Translations under genes and position numbers: made by a program
The notes under the pieces: model-generated
Seen by the model: the letters and a program-made list of their open reading frames with translations, nothing else
Database searches by the model: none
Told to the model about the DNA's origin: nothing
Part shown: positions 1 to 9,631 of the stretch, in pieces
Position numbering within the stretch: position 1 is the first letter of the stretch
Layout of the letters: each line of letters starts with the position of its first letter
DNA from: Prostheceraeus crozeri
Lineage: Eukaryota > Platyhelminthes > Polycladida > Euryleptidae
Direction: 5' to 3'
Assembly (NCBI GenBank): GCA_907163375.1
Contig: CAJQUW010001638.1
Coordinates: 62,001 to 126,000 of the forward strand
DNA length: 64,000 bases

Positions 1-786
1 ATCATCTCCTTTAAGTCGTGAGTGCAGTTTTTGAAGGATTGAAGGAAACAAGTCAATTGGCGCCCCATTCTGAGACCCTGCGTAAGTCTTCATTAAGAAC
101 GTTGCATAACTGCTGACGTTGCTGAGTGTTTTTAGCGAGTCGCTCATTGGAATTGAAGAGTGTTGTGTCATCTGCATACATCACCAATTTACTCACTAGG
201 CAGTCTGGGAGGTCGTTGATGTACAGCAGAAAAAGAGTGGGTCCCAAAATTGACCCTTGAGGAACTCCTGCATTGACAAACTTGGTGGAAGACTTTTGGC
301 CATCCAAGACGACAGATATCTGCTGGTCACTAAGGAAAGAAGCAAGAAGTTTGTGGAGATGATCAGCAACTCCATAAGACTTTAGCTTCATAAGGAGTCC
401 CTGATGCCAGACTTTATCGAATGCCTTGGAAATATCCAAGGCAACTGATCTCGTCTCACCTTGTCTGTCAAGGACACGACTCACATGTTCAGTGACATAT
501 GAGAGAAGATCTGCAGTTGATCGAGAGTGCCTGAAGCCATACTGTTCTTCTGATAGAAGGTTCTGAGTTTCAAGGAAGTTAACAATGTGTTGGTTAATCA
601 CTGCTTCAATAATCTTGCCAGCAATTGGAAGCAGGCTGATAGGACGGTAACTAGATGGAAGAGATGAGTCAGAACCTTTCTTTGGAACTGGAACCACGGA
701 AGCTACTTTCCAACAAGAGGGAAAGTCACCGGTGGATACACATCTACTGAAGAGTTTAGATAAAAGTGGAGAAAGCTCAGGTGAGA
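1..786 (-). pseudogene. LINE ORF2, reverse transcriptase domain (partial)
   Basis: This frame carries fingers and palm blocks of a LINE reverse transcriptase: VVPVPKKGSD, SYRPISLLPIAGKIIE, YGFRHSRSTADLL, LDISKAFDKVWH (first catalytic Asp), GVPQGSILGPTLFLLYINDLP and VMYADDTTLF (catalytic YADD, about 170-180). It stops at 53-55 with TGA where the family normally has Trp; in the same frame the downstream codons still read LVSFNPSKT, so this looks like a TGG-to-TGA nonsense change and not the true end. The rest lies outside the window. It joins the endonuclease frame once the 19-bp duplication is discounted. Confidence 0.85.
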
Positions 787-805
787 GGAGAAAGCTCAGG
801 TGGGA
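768..805. repeat. 19-bp tandem duplication that frameshifts the LINE
   Basis: A unit beginning GGAGAAAGCTCAGGTG occurs at 768 and again at 787, a period of 19 bp. On the minus strand both copies encode the residues ELSPL. Removing one unit would connect the endonuclease-linker frame directly to the reverse transcriptase frame, so the duplication is the cause of the break. Confidence 0.85.
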
Positions 806-2264
806 GATGCTTGAAGACCGAAACCGGGATGCCATCTGGTCCATTAGACTTAGAGCTATCGAGACCGGCGATGATCTTTTTGACGTTTCGGACTGTGACT
901 GAAGGAGGACTAACTGTCTCATCAGTGCGCGTGGGAATTGGAGGTGGAATTCTAACTCCATCGTCTAATGACGAATTCTTCGCAAACTCCTTGCAAAGAA
1001 ACTCGGCTTTGTCTGCTGAGGTTGTCGCCATAGAAGTACTGACTTCGGCATGACGGAGTGCTGGGATGGAGGATTTGTTCCCATTGGTGACACTGTTGTA
1101 AATCCTCCAGAAGTCCTCAGAGCCAAGCTTTTGGGTAGCAATGGATTTCCGTACATACAAAGCGTAACGGCTTTTGGCCTGATGTATGCTTTCCTCGCAA
1201 TGTCTACGTGCGGTTTTGTACAATTCAAGATTGCCAGCGCTACTGTCACGCTTATACTTATGGAAAAAGTGGTCACGCTGGCAACTTGCAGCTGCACATT
1301 CTGGTGTAAACCAAGGTTGTGATTTGGGCTTCATTTGGAAAGTACGGTGAGGAATGTAGGCCAACATCCCTATCTGAAGCCACTCTGTCAGTTCTTGCGC
1401 CGACTTGTGGACGTTCTCGCTCAGAATCAAATTCTCAGCTTGAACTTGACTAAGAAAAGTGCGGAAGCCACACCAGTCTGCTTTGGAGAATTGATAAACT
1501 GTTCTATGGAAGGGTGTAGACGGTGTGGAGCAAATTTGTTTGCCAGAAACTGTGATAACACAGTGATCAGACGTGCCGAGGGGAGAAGTAACCTTGTGTG
1601 AAAAGCAAGTTGGATTTGAGGTTAGAAACAGGTCAAAGAGATATCCAGTATCCCCAGCTCGGTCAGGCACTCTGTTAGGACAAGTGACAATTTGACTAAG
1701 GTTGTGAGAGACAGCGAAATCCTGGCCTGCCTGACCGGAGAGATCGGTGGTGCGTGAGTGCACAAGCCAGGCAACATTGTGCACGTTGAAGTCACCAAAA
1801 ACGGCAACTTCAGCGCTGGGATACTCTTGTAGAAGAGAATCGATCTTGTCAGAAAGAACATTGAAAATATCCGCATTAGTTGATGGAGAGCGGTATAGGA
1901 AAAATAGAAGAAGAGTGGTCTTCTGCAGCGGCGCAATGAAGGCAAGATACTCATGCCTTGGATCCTCTGAGCTACGAAGCCTTCTCAGGGGAAGTCTTGT
2001 CTTGGCATAGACTCCAAGACCATGACAAGGTGCTTTATCCATCCGGTGAAATATGCATCCATCAGGAGTAACGTCGCTTGATGACACACTGGGATCTAAC
2101 CTGCTTTCCGACAGGGCTAGAAGATCTGTTGACTTACCTTGCAGGAAGATGTTGATGTCGTCGTAATTGGACCTCAGTCCTCTTACGTTGCTGAAGCTGA
2201 TCCTGAGAGGGGTTTTGAGCTTGACGGCTTGACTACGTTTCTTGTGTGTCTTTCTCATTTTCAT
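787..2264 (-). pseudogene. LINE ORF2, endonuclease domain and linker
   Basis: The 495-residue frame begins with a basic N-terminus followed by the exonuclease-endonuclease-phosphatase fold used by LINEs to nick target DNA. Visible motifs are FSNVRGLRSN near residue 25, LALSESRLD (catalytic Glu) near 48-56, FLYRSPS, VFGDFNVHN (Asp/Asn) near 155, and TSDHCVI (SDH active-site histidine) near 235. The linker ends in SKSNGPDGIPVSVF, the first conserved block of the reverse transcriptase. The frame then runs into a stop at 777 because of a 19-bp tandem duplication. The downstream half of the protein is in another frame. The start at 2264 is the first Met of the open frame; the original start could lie elsewhere. 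Confidence 0.85.
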
Positions 2265-2600
2265 AATTTCTCATAGAATGTCAATCAAATAAACGAAAAT
2301 TATACTGTACAACAAAGTGATACAAGAAACTTTGGAAGGCATCAGAAAAACGTAAATAATAGCAACAAAGCTGCAATAAATAATACGCAAAAAAGACACT
2401 TGTAGGCACAGTTCATGTCGCAAAAGCTTGAAGAAACCCAAATGAGAACCCCTTTGACGTAACAATGGGTACAAGTCAGGTAGGCCACAGAGGAACCGGA
2501 TACAGCTACACGGGCTAAATCCCTCAGTAAAGCTACCCACGCATGTCCGTGGCAGTGGAACTGTAACGCCTTTTTTCGAGCAGTTGACCGGGCCTGCCTC

Positions 2601-3757
2601 CCAAAGCATTACCAGTGGGTTCGGGACCCTCGAACTACCTGACGCCCGTATCCCGTGAATACGTTGGATCTGTCACACCTTGACCTGCAACAAATGGGGA
2701 AGTGCAAAAGAGACCAGTGGAAGGAAGTTCGATCACAAATGAGCTAAATAAGTGCCATGCCCAAAAACCTGATTCAACAACATGAAACATCTGATGACTG
2801 TTCATATCTCGCAAACCAGGGGGTGGTGTTAATTGGGACGGCCGAAGCCTACCAAACATTTAAAATAAACAAACGTGGAGAAAAAGAATGAAAAATTAAT
2901 CAGACATAAATAAATTCAATGACCAGTAAAATAAAAATAATATTCCAGAGCCTGCTAGTTAGCCGGAGCACGGTCACAAACCGCCGACAATAAACCTTTC
3001 CGACAAGGTAGAACCCAAAGAAGCATGAGCTTCAGACGACAAAGCCTTATTGCGACTCCGTTTTCACCCTTTCACCGCTTTGAGGCCGCAGGTTGAGTGT
3101 GAAAGGGAAGTGTTCCAGTATGCAAGGCATCATTCCTCAGCATATTTTGTGAGTACGCATTTGTTTGATAGTAATATGCAGCACAAGCTACGAACGTTCA
3201 TTTACATGTACATGCAAATCTTCGTTACAGTTTATATTTAAGAATGTGACTTAACAAAATTTTCTACGTTATCCAAATCATTTGGAATCAGCAATCTGGA
3301 TTTGCACAATCATGTCTTTGCCGTATTATTCAATGAATGACATTTTATGCTAGATCAAACGTTCCTCTACAACTCGCAAAAATTTCCAGTTAATGTCTAT
3401 AAAGTCCTTAAAAGATCTAGAAATTGATGTGAATGTAGTAAAAGTAAGCCATACTCTGATTGGACCGTTTGCTTGCGATATATATTTCTCACTACAAAAT
3501 AATAGTTGTGTTGTCTAGATAATTATATAGCATTACATGAAGTACATGAAGGGCCGATATGCACAGCAGTCATCGAAACAGAGCTTTTCAAATTAAGTTG
3601 AATTTAGCTTCGATTATGTCGTCATGTGTGCTGGTATGCGTGACATATCAGTTGCACCAAATCAAATTCAAATTGTGTAAGATGATATTCCGATTATATT
3701 TCAGGTGTCGGTAAAGATCGAGTTTAAAATATTGCAAAATATTGGTTTTAAAATGGA
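2601..3757. other. No gene recognised between LINE and transposase remnant
   Basis: Short open frames here show no family motif. The first few hundred bases may belong to the LINE 5' region. AT-rich, unremarkable sequence follows. Confidence 0.5.
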
Positions 3758-5095
3758 GTGGCTCCACCAGAGAATCGAGGCGGGGCACGTAATGTAGAAG
3801 AAAAGAAGATTAGAAGAGAAGCCGTTCAGCGTCATATTGAAAGTTTTACTTGCCGAGCTTGTCACTATGCTCGTCGCGATTCACCTGGGCGGAAATACTT
3901 GCCGTCTGATCTGAGTGTTGCAAAAAAATGCATAAGCGGTTCCGCGAGCAGAATGATGCTCAAATTTTAATGTCATATGCCTTTTATCACAGTGTCTTCT
4001 CCTATGATTTCAATCTAGGTTCCGGTCATCCTTCTAAAAATGTACCTGTGTAAAGATGTAGTACCTGTGTCAAATTCAGAATGAGAATGAATGATCCAGA
4101 ATTAAGCGAGGAAGCAAAGCGTGATTTAACTGCTTATATCCTTCATCGTCGCCGAGGAAGCAAGTTCTACGACGTCATGAATGCTGTTGAGGATACGTTC
4201 CCAATATGCTTTGATCAAATGGAAAATCTCGTGATAACAAAAACCCCAATTGGGCAAGCTTACTACTCCAGGCAGTTGTATTTGTATGTATTTGGTGTTG
4301 TAAGGCACCGTGGTAAAAATTAACCACAATCTAAAATGACATTCAGCTTTTCGTTTGGCTAGAAAACCAAAATAGAAATGATAGCAACATGTTTGCATCG
4401 GCACTAGACTATTATTTACAGCACGTCGTTAATGAAGATCTGTCCCACTATCTCACACTAAGGCTTTTTTCAGATTCTTGTTATGGACAAAGCAAGAACA
4501 TAAACGTTTTATCTATGCTATTTGCCGTTCGAAACAAAGTGTTCCGTGAACCTTTGCAACTAAGCAAACCATTGAGTACACCTTTCCGATTCGTGGACAC
4601 AGCTTCTTACCAGCTGATCGCGTCTTTGGGAGAATTGAGCAGGAGATCCGTAGGAGAGACACCATATTGCTTCCTCAGGAATACATAAACATCTTGAGAA
4701 ATCATGGCAATGTCCACGTGTACGGAACAAATTGGCAATGTCGTGATTACAAGGCCGCTGCACGTTTGCATTGTAAATTCACCTGGTCTTTTAAGATCAG
4801 TGACGCCAGAGTCCTCAAAATTGACGGCAGAACTCTAGGACATAAAAGGTTCTTCAGTCAAGAATTCACGCATCATAACATCCTAAAAAGAGGAAAAAGT
4901 TGGGATACGTTCGAGCCTCATTTGATGCCTATGATAAACTGTGTTAATGTTGCAAAACGAAGTGATGTGCTAAAACTGCTCAGTGAAATAGGGGCAGATA
5001 TGACAGTTACGCAGTTTTATCAGGACGCTTTGGCAATTGAGCAGTCTGCAGAAATTGGTGCTCAGGACTTGGAAGAAAGTAGTAATGAAAGTTGA
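3758..5095 (+). pseudogene. Decayed DDE-type transposase, superfamily not assigned
   Basis: Four collinear pieces in shifting frames look like one broken transposase. The first (3758-3970) has HIESFTCRACHYARRDS and KYLPSDLSVAK. The second (4081-4323) has FPICFDQMENL and IGQAYYSRQLYLYVFGVV. The third (about 4350-4600) has FVWLENQNRNDSNM and LRLFSDSCYGQSKNINVLSM, whose FSD is the likely catalytic aspartate block. The fourth (about 4595-5095) has SFLPADRVFGRIEQEIRRR and a long C-terminal domain. I know this arrangement (FSDxCxGQxKN, then PxDRxFGxIE) only from unannotated transposase-like proteins in invertebrate genomes, so I do not name the superfamily. Frames change between about 3970 and 4081 and again near 4590. 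No terminal repeats were found. Confidence 0.6.
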
Positions 5096-6118
5096 TTTGA
5101 GTTGACCGATTCATTCTTCGTTCCATTTGCAAGATTTGCATTTCTAGTAATAAGTAAAACTAAGCAATTTTTTATATGAAAGAGTGATTATGAATAATAG
5201 AGATTATGTTTGTGTGACATTTTGATATTTTCATTTCCTCGATGCTTTTGCAAAAGCAGATATCAAATTTTTCCTCGAATTCAGAGAACCCTGCCAGTTT
5301 AGGTAAGCCTTAACACTTTCAAATTTTGAAATGCTATTTATAGCAAGTGGGAATTAAGATTTCGAAAACTGATGTCAGAATCAAACTTTCATGGCCTAGA
5401 TACATTATATCAACGTTTTCATTGATTCTAGAAAACCTTTTGGATTTATCGGTTTTTGCTAAAAAAGGTTTCATGGATATATCGGTTTTTGCAAAATATT
5501 TTTGACAAAATAGTCTCTAGGGCCAAAAATGTGAAACCAAAATTTGCCAATTTTTAAGAATCATATTGAATAGCCATTACAATGTACTAGAAACTGATTT
5601 TGATTTGTAATAATCATTAATAAATGCACAGCAGAAATCTTCATTTTACTCAATTTGAGAAAAATGGATATATCGGTTTTTGCGCCTGAGCCCTTCATAC
5701 ATAAGCGTATATTGAACTATCATTACTACCTTAAGTACAAAAAGAAAATCACAAATCAGACAATAATGACGCAATTGACGCAAGATGAGACACGACGCAA
5801 TAGACAAGTAATTTTTGACAAGATGACAAGATTATTTGACAAGTATCTTTAATGCGCGTCTCTTTGAAGTCAGAATGAGGCATCTAATAATTTGCGACAA
5901 AAATGATTATCTGGAAATAGCACCTGAAATCTGTAATGCTAGATAGTGTTAAGCACCTAATACAGCAGCGTGGTAGGCAATTTAGAGTTGCTGGTAAAGA
6001 AAAGGCCACACTTACCAGTTGCATTGACCTTGAGTGTTTTAAACAAGAAAAAAGTACCAACACTAAAAATGTGACAAAGTTAAACAATTTACCATTAAGG
6101 GGAGGGAAACGTGAAGGA
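5096..6118. other. Non-coding stretch with a thrice-repeated 18-bp word
   Basis: The word GGATATATCGGTTTTTGC, with one variant base in the first copy, occurs in the same orientation at 5442-5459, 5475-5492 and 5666-5683. This may be the eroded end of the neighbouring transposon, but no inverted partner was seen upstream of the transposase. Nothing else is recognisable. Confidence 0.5.
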
Positions 6119-6273
6119 AACAATTGGGAAATTTTGACTTTTTTAAAACTGCTCAAAAAATTTTTTGAACCACGGGAACGTATTCTCCGCAAATGAATCT
6201 TTTGATGCAAAAATTTTCACTGTATACAGATACTTTTTTAGTCGACACTCCACCTATATATCCATACTCTATG
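6119..6273 (-). mobile_element. hAT-like MITE family, terminal fragment
   Basis: This is a left-end fragment, in reverse orientation, of the MITE family best seen at 35887-36710 and 52497-53351. It ends in the family terminus ...ACTCTATG at 6273, and its body shares the blocks ACCACGGGAACG and TTTTCACTGTATACAGATAC with the other copies. Confidence 0.75.
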
Positions 6274-6294
6274 GTACTGTATGGTAAATTGCAT

Positions 6295-6345
6295 CATGGA
6301 GTAGGGATATATAGATAGAGTGTCGACTCAAAAAAGTATGTGTAT
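6295..6345 (+). mobile_element. hAT-like MITE family, short left-end fragment
   Basis: It starts with CATGGAGTAGGGATATATAG and the following GTCGACTC block of the family. After about 50 bp it is cut by the next copy, which begins at 6346. It lies 21 bp from the preceding fragment, in the opposite orientation. Confidence 0.7.
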
Positions 6346-6992
6346 CATAGATAGAGTAAATATATTGGGTAGACTAAACTCCACATTTGTTAAATCCCCA
6401 ATGTGTATACACTTTCGAATTTATTGAATGAACTCAAGGGAGATGCAGTCGGAATTGTTTCCAATGTGAGATATGCACATTTATGCATTTTTGAAGAAAT
6501 TACAACGAAATTGACTGATCATGATGGCATGAAACAGAAGGAATGATGATGTTTCACAGATTCTCAGTGTCATGCAGCCTTGGAGATTTAATGTTTTTTA
6601 AATTAGCAATTCGATAGGTTCCTATTGCTTTCATGCTGAACCTCAAGAGTATTTTCTTATGCGTGATCATTTAGCATGCAAGGTGCCACTTGCAGAGCAA
6701 AATCACATAATCAAAGACAATGATTTCAATTAACTTTGAAAGATGTAAATGGTTCCACATCACTATTCAGATTCAAGAAATGAAGCATGAATTTAGTGAT
6801 CGAATCATAAAATCATGCCGATGAATATTGAATTAAAAGCTTGACATTTCAGCCAAGAAAGAACGAATAATATTGCGATTTTTTCATGAAGACTTTCATT
6901 ATAACACAATTCATGAAATTCCCTTGATAATCAGCTTGATTTTCACTTAGTTAGGATAACTATTAGCAAATATTCATTCCTTTTGAAGAGAA
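6346..6992 (-). mobile_element. hAT-like MITE family, 3'-truncated copy
   Basis: It begins with the family's other terminus (CATAGATAGAGTAAATATAT) and runs through the conserved CCCCAATGTGTATACACTTT block and the GTCATGCAGCCTTGGAGATT region. It ends near AAATATTCATTCCTTTTGA without the opposite terminus. Confidence 0.75.
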
Positions 6993-7242
6993 AAAGTGAA
7001 AGAGAAGAGAAAATGTATATATTTGTCGTAATGAAAATCAAAAATTACAGAGACAATTAGGAAAAAACAATTATTTGCAAGTAAGGTCAGAGAGACCATT
7101 AATGACCAGAGAGCTTAAAACGACGAAGCTAAGCTATTTTGCCGGCGATTAGTATTGCACATTGGGACCAAAACATGTTTAGTATAGATTTAGGAATAAT
7201 GTAACACAACGGATGTCCGGGGTGCAAGCACTTGTTGTAGAA

Positions 7243-7456
7243 GCTTTTAAAAGCCGCCAGTCTAATTGCATGAAATCTTGTCATATTTCCACAAGAACAT
7301 TGTGCAGGGCAAAACAGTCGCCTTCCTCGTTTATACAAATTGTTGACAAGCTTTTAAAAGCCGCCAGTCTAATTGCATGAAATCTTGTCATATTGCCACA
7401 AGAACATTGTGCAGGGCAAATCAGTCGCCTTCCTCGTTTATACAAACTGTTGATAA
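7243..7456. repeat. 107-bp tandem duplication inside the LINE remnant
   Basis: Two head-to-tail units, 7243-7349 and 7350-7456, both begin GCTTTTAAAAGCCGCCAGTC and differ at about four positions. On the minus strand both encode a peptide with YKRGRRL and CPAQCSCGNMTRF. Confidence 0.9.
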
Positions 7457-8431
7457 TATGATTAATTTCATAACTGAAAACACCAAATAACTGAGTACAA
7501 TACATGATTAAATTTTCTATTAGCATGTGGAAAGTCAACCACAATTCGTCATGTTGTAGAACTAGAACATTCTTCAAGATTTTCAACAAATATAGACGTT
7601 TTGAGCATCTTCTTAGCAATAAACTGAAATGGGAATCCCATTTTAAAGTTTCATTCCACACAACACCAAGTATATAATTTGCATTCGCTGACAATTTCAA
7701 AAGGGAAAGGAAAATACATCTTAAAGTTTTTCTTTCTTATACAAACACATTTTGTTTTTGACAAATTTAATTTCAGATAATTCTGTTCTGCCCAGTCATT
7801 TATAGTATAAAATTCAGATGTAATCATTTCGATAGATCCAGGTACATCAGATTTAAAAATTGGACACACTTGAGACACGTCATCAGCATACATGATTAAT
7901 GATGTGTTATGAGACAGGAACATTATGTCGTAACAATACAAAATGAACAAAAACGGGCCCAAATTTGACCCTTTGATAACGATTACTTAAATAAGAAGAC
8001 ATAAACTCAACAAAACGTATAGGGAACTGAACTGAAGAAGTCTTAATTTCTGAAGCAATATTTTGTGACTGATGGTATCGAAGGCCTTTGAAAAATCATA
8101 ATTCAAGAGCATGCAACCAATAACATCAGGTTTTTCTAACAATTCTGTAATAATATGATGTAAGGTAACAAGACAGGATGTTGTACATGAATTTCTTTTA
8201 TAAGCAAATTGAAAGCTTGGTACACGTTCATAGAACGCAGTACGCATGGTCGAAAGTATATGATGCGTGTTCTAAAAGTTTAGGCCGGACACTTAAAAGT
8301 GTGATGGGTCGAAGATTTTCGAAAGAGACAGGAGAACATTTCGGAATCGGAGACACAATACATTTTTTCAAATCTTTTGGAAACATAACACTGAACCCGG
8401 CTAACAATCCTACGTAGCTGATACGTAGCAA
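7243..8431 (-). pseudogene. LINE reverse transcriptase remnant (CR1-like)
   Basis: Minus-strand pieces in changing frames give an ordered reverse transcriptase: FPKDLKKCIVSPIPK and NLRPITLLSVRPKLLE (8228-8431), FQFAYKRNSCTTSC and LLNYDFSKAFDTISH (7987-8247, first catalytic Asp), GPFLFILY, SLIMYADDVSQV (YADD) and WAEQNYLKLNLSKTK (7651-7962), then thumb-like sequence to about 7243. There are at least three frame changes. The 5' part (endonuclease) is missing: upstream of FPKDLKK the sequence becomes a GTAGC-rich tract. It may be the same family as the LINE at 17767-20968, whose sequence stops just before this point of the reverse transcriptase. Confidence 0.8.
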
Positions 8432-8645
8432 TCGGTGCCAAACGTTCCAAAGCGTAGCGTAGCAAGTTGGTAGGTGGCAGTACGCAGCTTCAGCTAATGA
8501 TACTTATCCTACATACTTACAGCATATTTTCAGCTCTTTTGACGTTTTGCCTATATGAGCATTGCTGCTCGGTTGCTTCTACGTAGCAAATGCGTCGTGG
8601 ATACGTAGCAGTCGGTAGCTGCTCGGTTGCCTCTACGTAGCATAA
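8411..8645. repeat. GTAGC-rich degenerate repeat tract A
   Basis: The pentamer GTAGC, often as (C)TACGTAGC or GCGTAGCGTAGC, occurs about eight times in two clusters (8414-8465 and 8578-8642). Two copies of GCTGCTCGGTTGC also lie in this span. The tract abuts the broken 5' edge of the LINE reverse transcriptase. A similar tract lies at 17524-17766. Confidence 0.7.
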
Positions 8646-8656
8646 TGCATAAACCT

Positions 8657-8940
8657 CCCCTCGATTTCTCTTTTCCTCTTCCTCCTCTCTGTTTCTCTGC
8701 TTCCTCCTCTCTCCATCCTCTCATTTCATCTCTCTCTCTCTCTCTCTTCTTCTTCTTCTTCTTCTTCTTCTTCTTCTTCAACTTGTTCACTTGCTATTCC
8801 ACTTCTTTTCCTTCATATCTCCTCATATCTCTCTCATTTTCTCCTTTCCTTTCACTCTTTCTATTCTGTTATTTTCCACTTTATCTTCTTCATATTTCTC
8901 TCTCTCCTTTTCTCTTTGTTCGATCCCGTCTCTCTTCTCA
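8657..8940. repeat. Polypyrimidine tract with (TC)n and (TTC)n
   Basis: A strand-asymmetric C/T-only stretch includes a (TC) run and a (TTC) run near 8730-8779. Open frames across it (Lys/Arg-rich or Ser/Phe-rich) are low-complexity artefacts. Confidence 0.9.
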
Positions 8941-9631
8941 TTCCTATCTATGCATTTAGATGTATTTGATGCATCAAAAACATTATTGCTATAGTCCCTT
9001 TCACGCGACAGTATTTTTATACATGGGAAAAACTGTCACACCATCCCACAAGATTGAAATCCGCATTTCACAATTATGTCTTGAAATGAAATGATCTTTG
9101 AGTGCTCGCTAGTTTTTAAGTCTTAAGTTTAAAAAGTTTTTAAAGTTAAAAACTCTCAATTTTTTCTCTCCGCTCTAATTTTATGACGATGTCACCTTGT
9201 ATGACAACTTAGTAACCAATTATATAGTAAATTCAGTTTGCTTTTAGCAGCATGCTTTGCATCTGAATCTGCAGAAGTGATGTGATTTTGAAAGCTTTAC
9301 CACAGTCAAGTTCCGTTGCGCAATCTCCCCGCCCTTCTCGCATTAGCCGACACATTCCATCGCTATCCATCCTTCGGCCGCATTCGTCTTTGTCTGGTTT
9401 CGCCTGCTGACAGCTACAGAATACAGGTGGATCGATGATGCGCTGACGCGTTTCGCGTGCAACCATAGACAAGCGTGCAGCGGGCATTAAATTCATGGCA
9501 TCGCAAGGCTGATTAATGATGATGTTGCGTCAAATATAGCAGTGTGGACTTTAACAACGTACGCCATTGCTGTTATATCCTTCATCCGTGTAGAGATCAC
9601 TTTTCTCAGTGTTGTCTTTTTCATCGGAAAC
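8941..9631. other. No gene recognised
   Basis: The sequence is non-repetitive as far as I can see, with no coding motif. It ends in the 8-bp target duplication of the following element (9624-9631). Confidence 0.5.

Larger units (their letters stand above)
1..2600 (-). mobile_element. Non-LTR retrotransposon (Jockey/CR1-like), 3' end beyond window edge
   Basis: A minus-strand LINE reads from about 2264 (start of the endonuclease) towards position 1 and leaves the window inside the reverse transcriptase. Order is an apurinic-type endonuclease, a linker, then the reverse transcriptase with its YADD motif. The upstream side (2265 to about 2600) is probably its 5' leader; I see no recognisable ORF1 there. 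The copy carries a frameshift (19-bp duplication at 768-805) and at least one nonsense codon (53-55), so it cannot make a full-length protein. Placing it in the Jockey/CR1 group rests on the endonuclease-RT order and motif style, not on a tree. Confidence 0.85.

Noticed and set aside
2271-2859. Minus-strand frames of 112 and 74 codons upstream of the first LINE
   Set aside because: No ORF1 motifs (coiled coil, RRM or zinc knuckle); more likely LINE leader sequence.
8551-8959. Open frames over the polypyrimidine tract
   Set aside because: Low-complexity Lys/Arg- or Ser/Phe-rich translations of a microsatellite, not genes.
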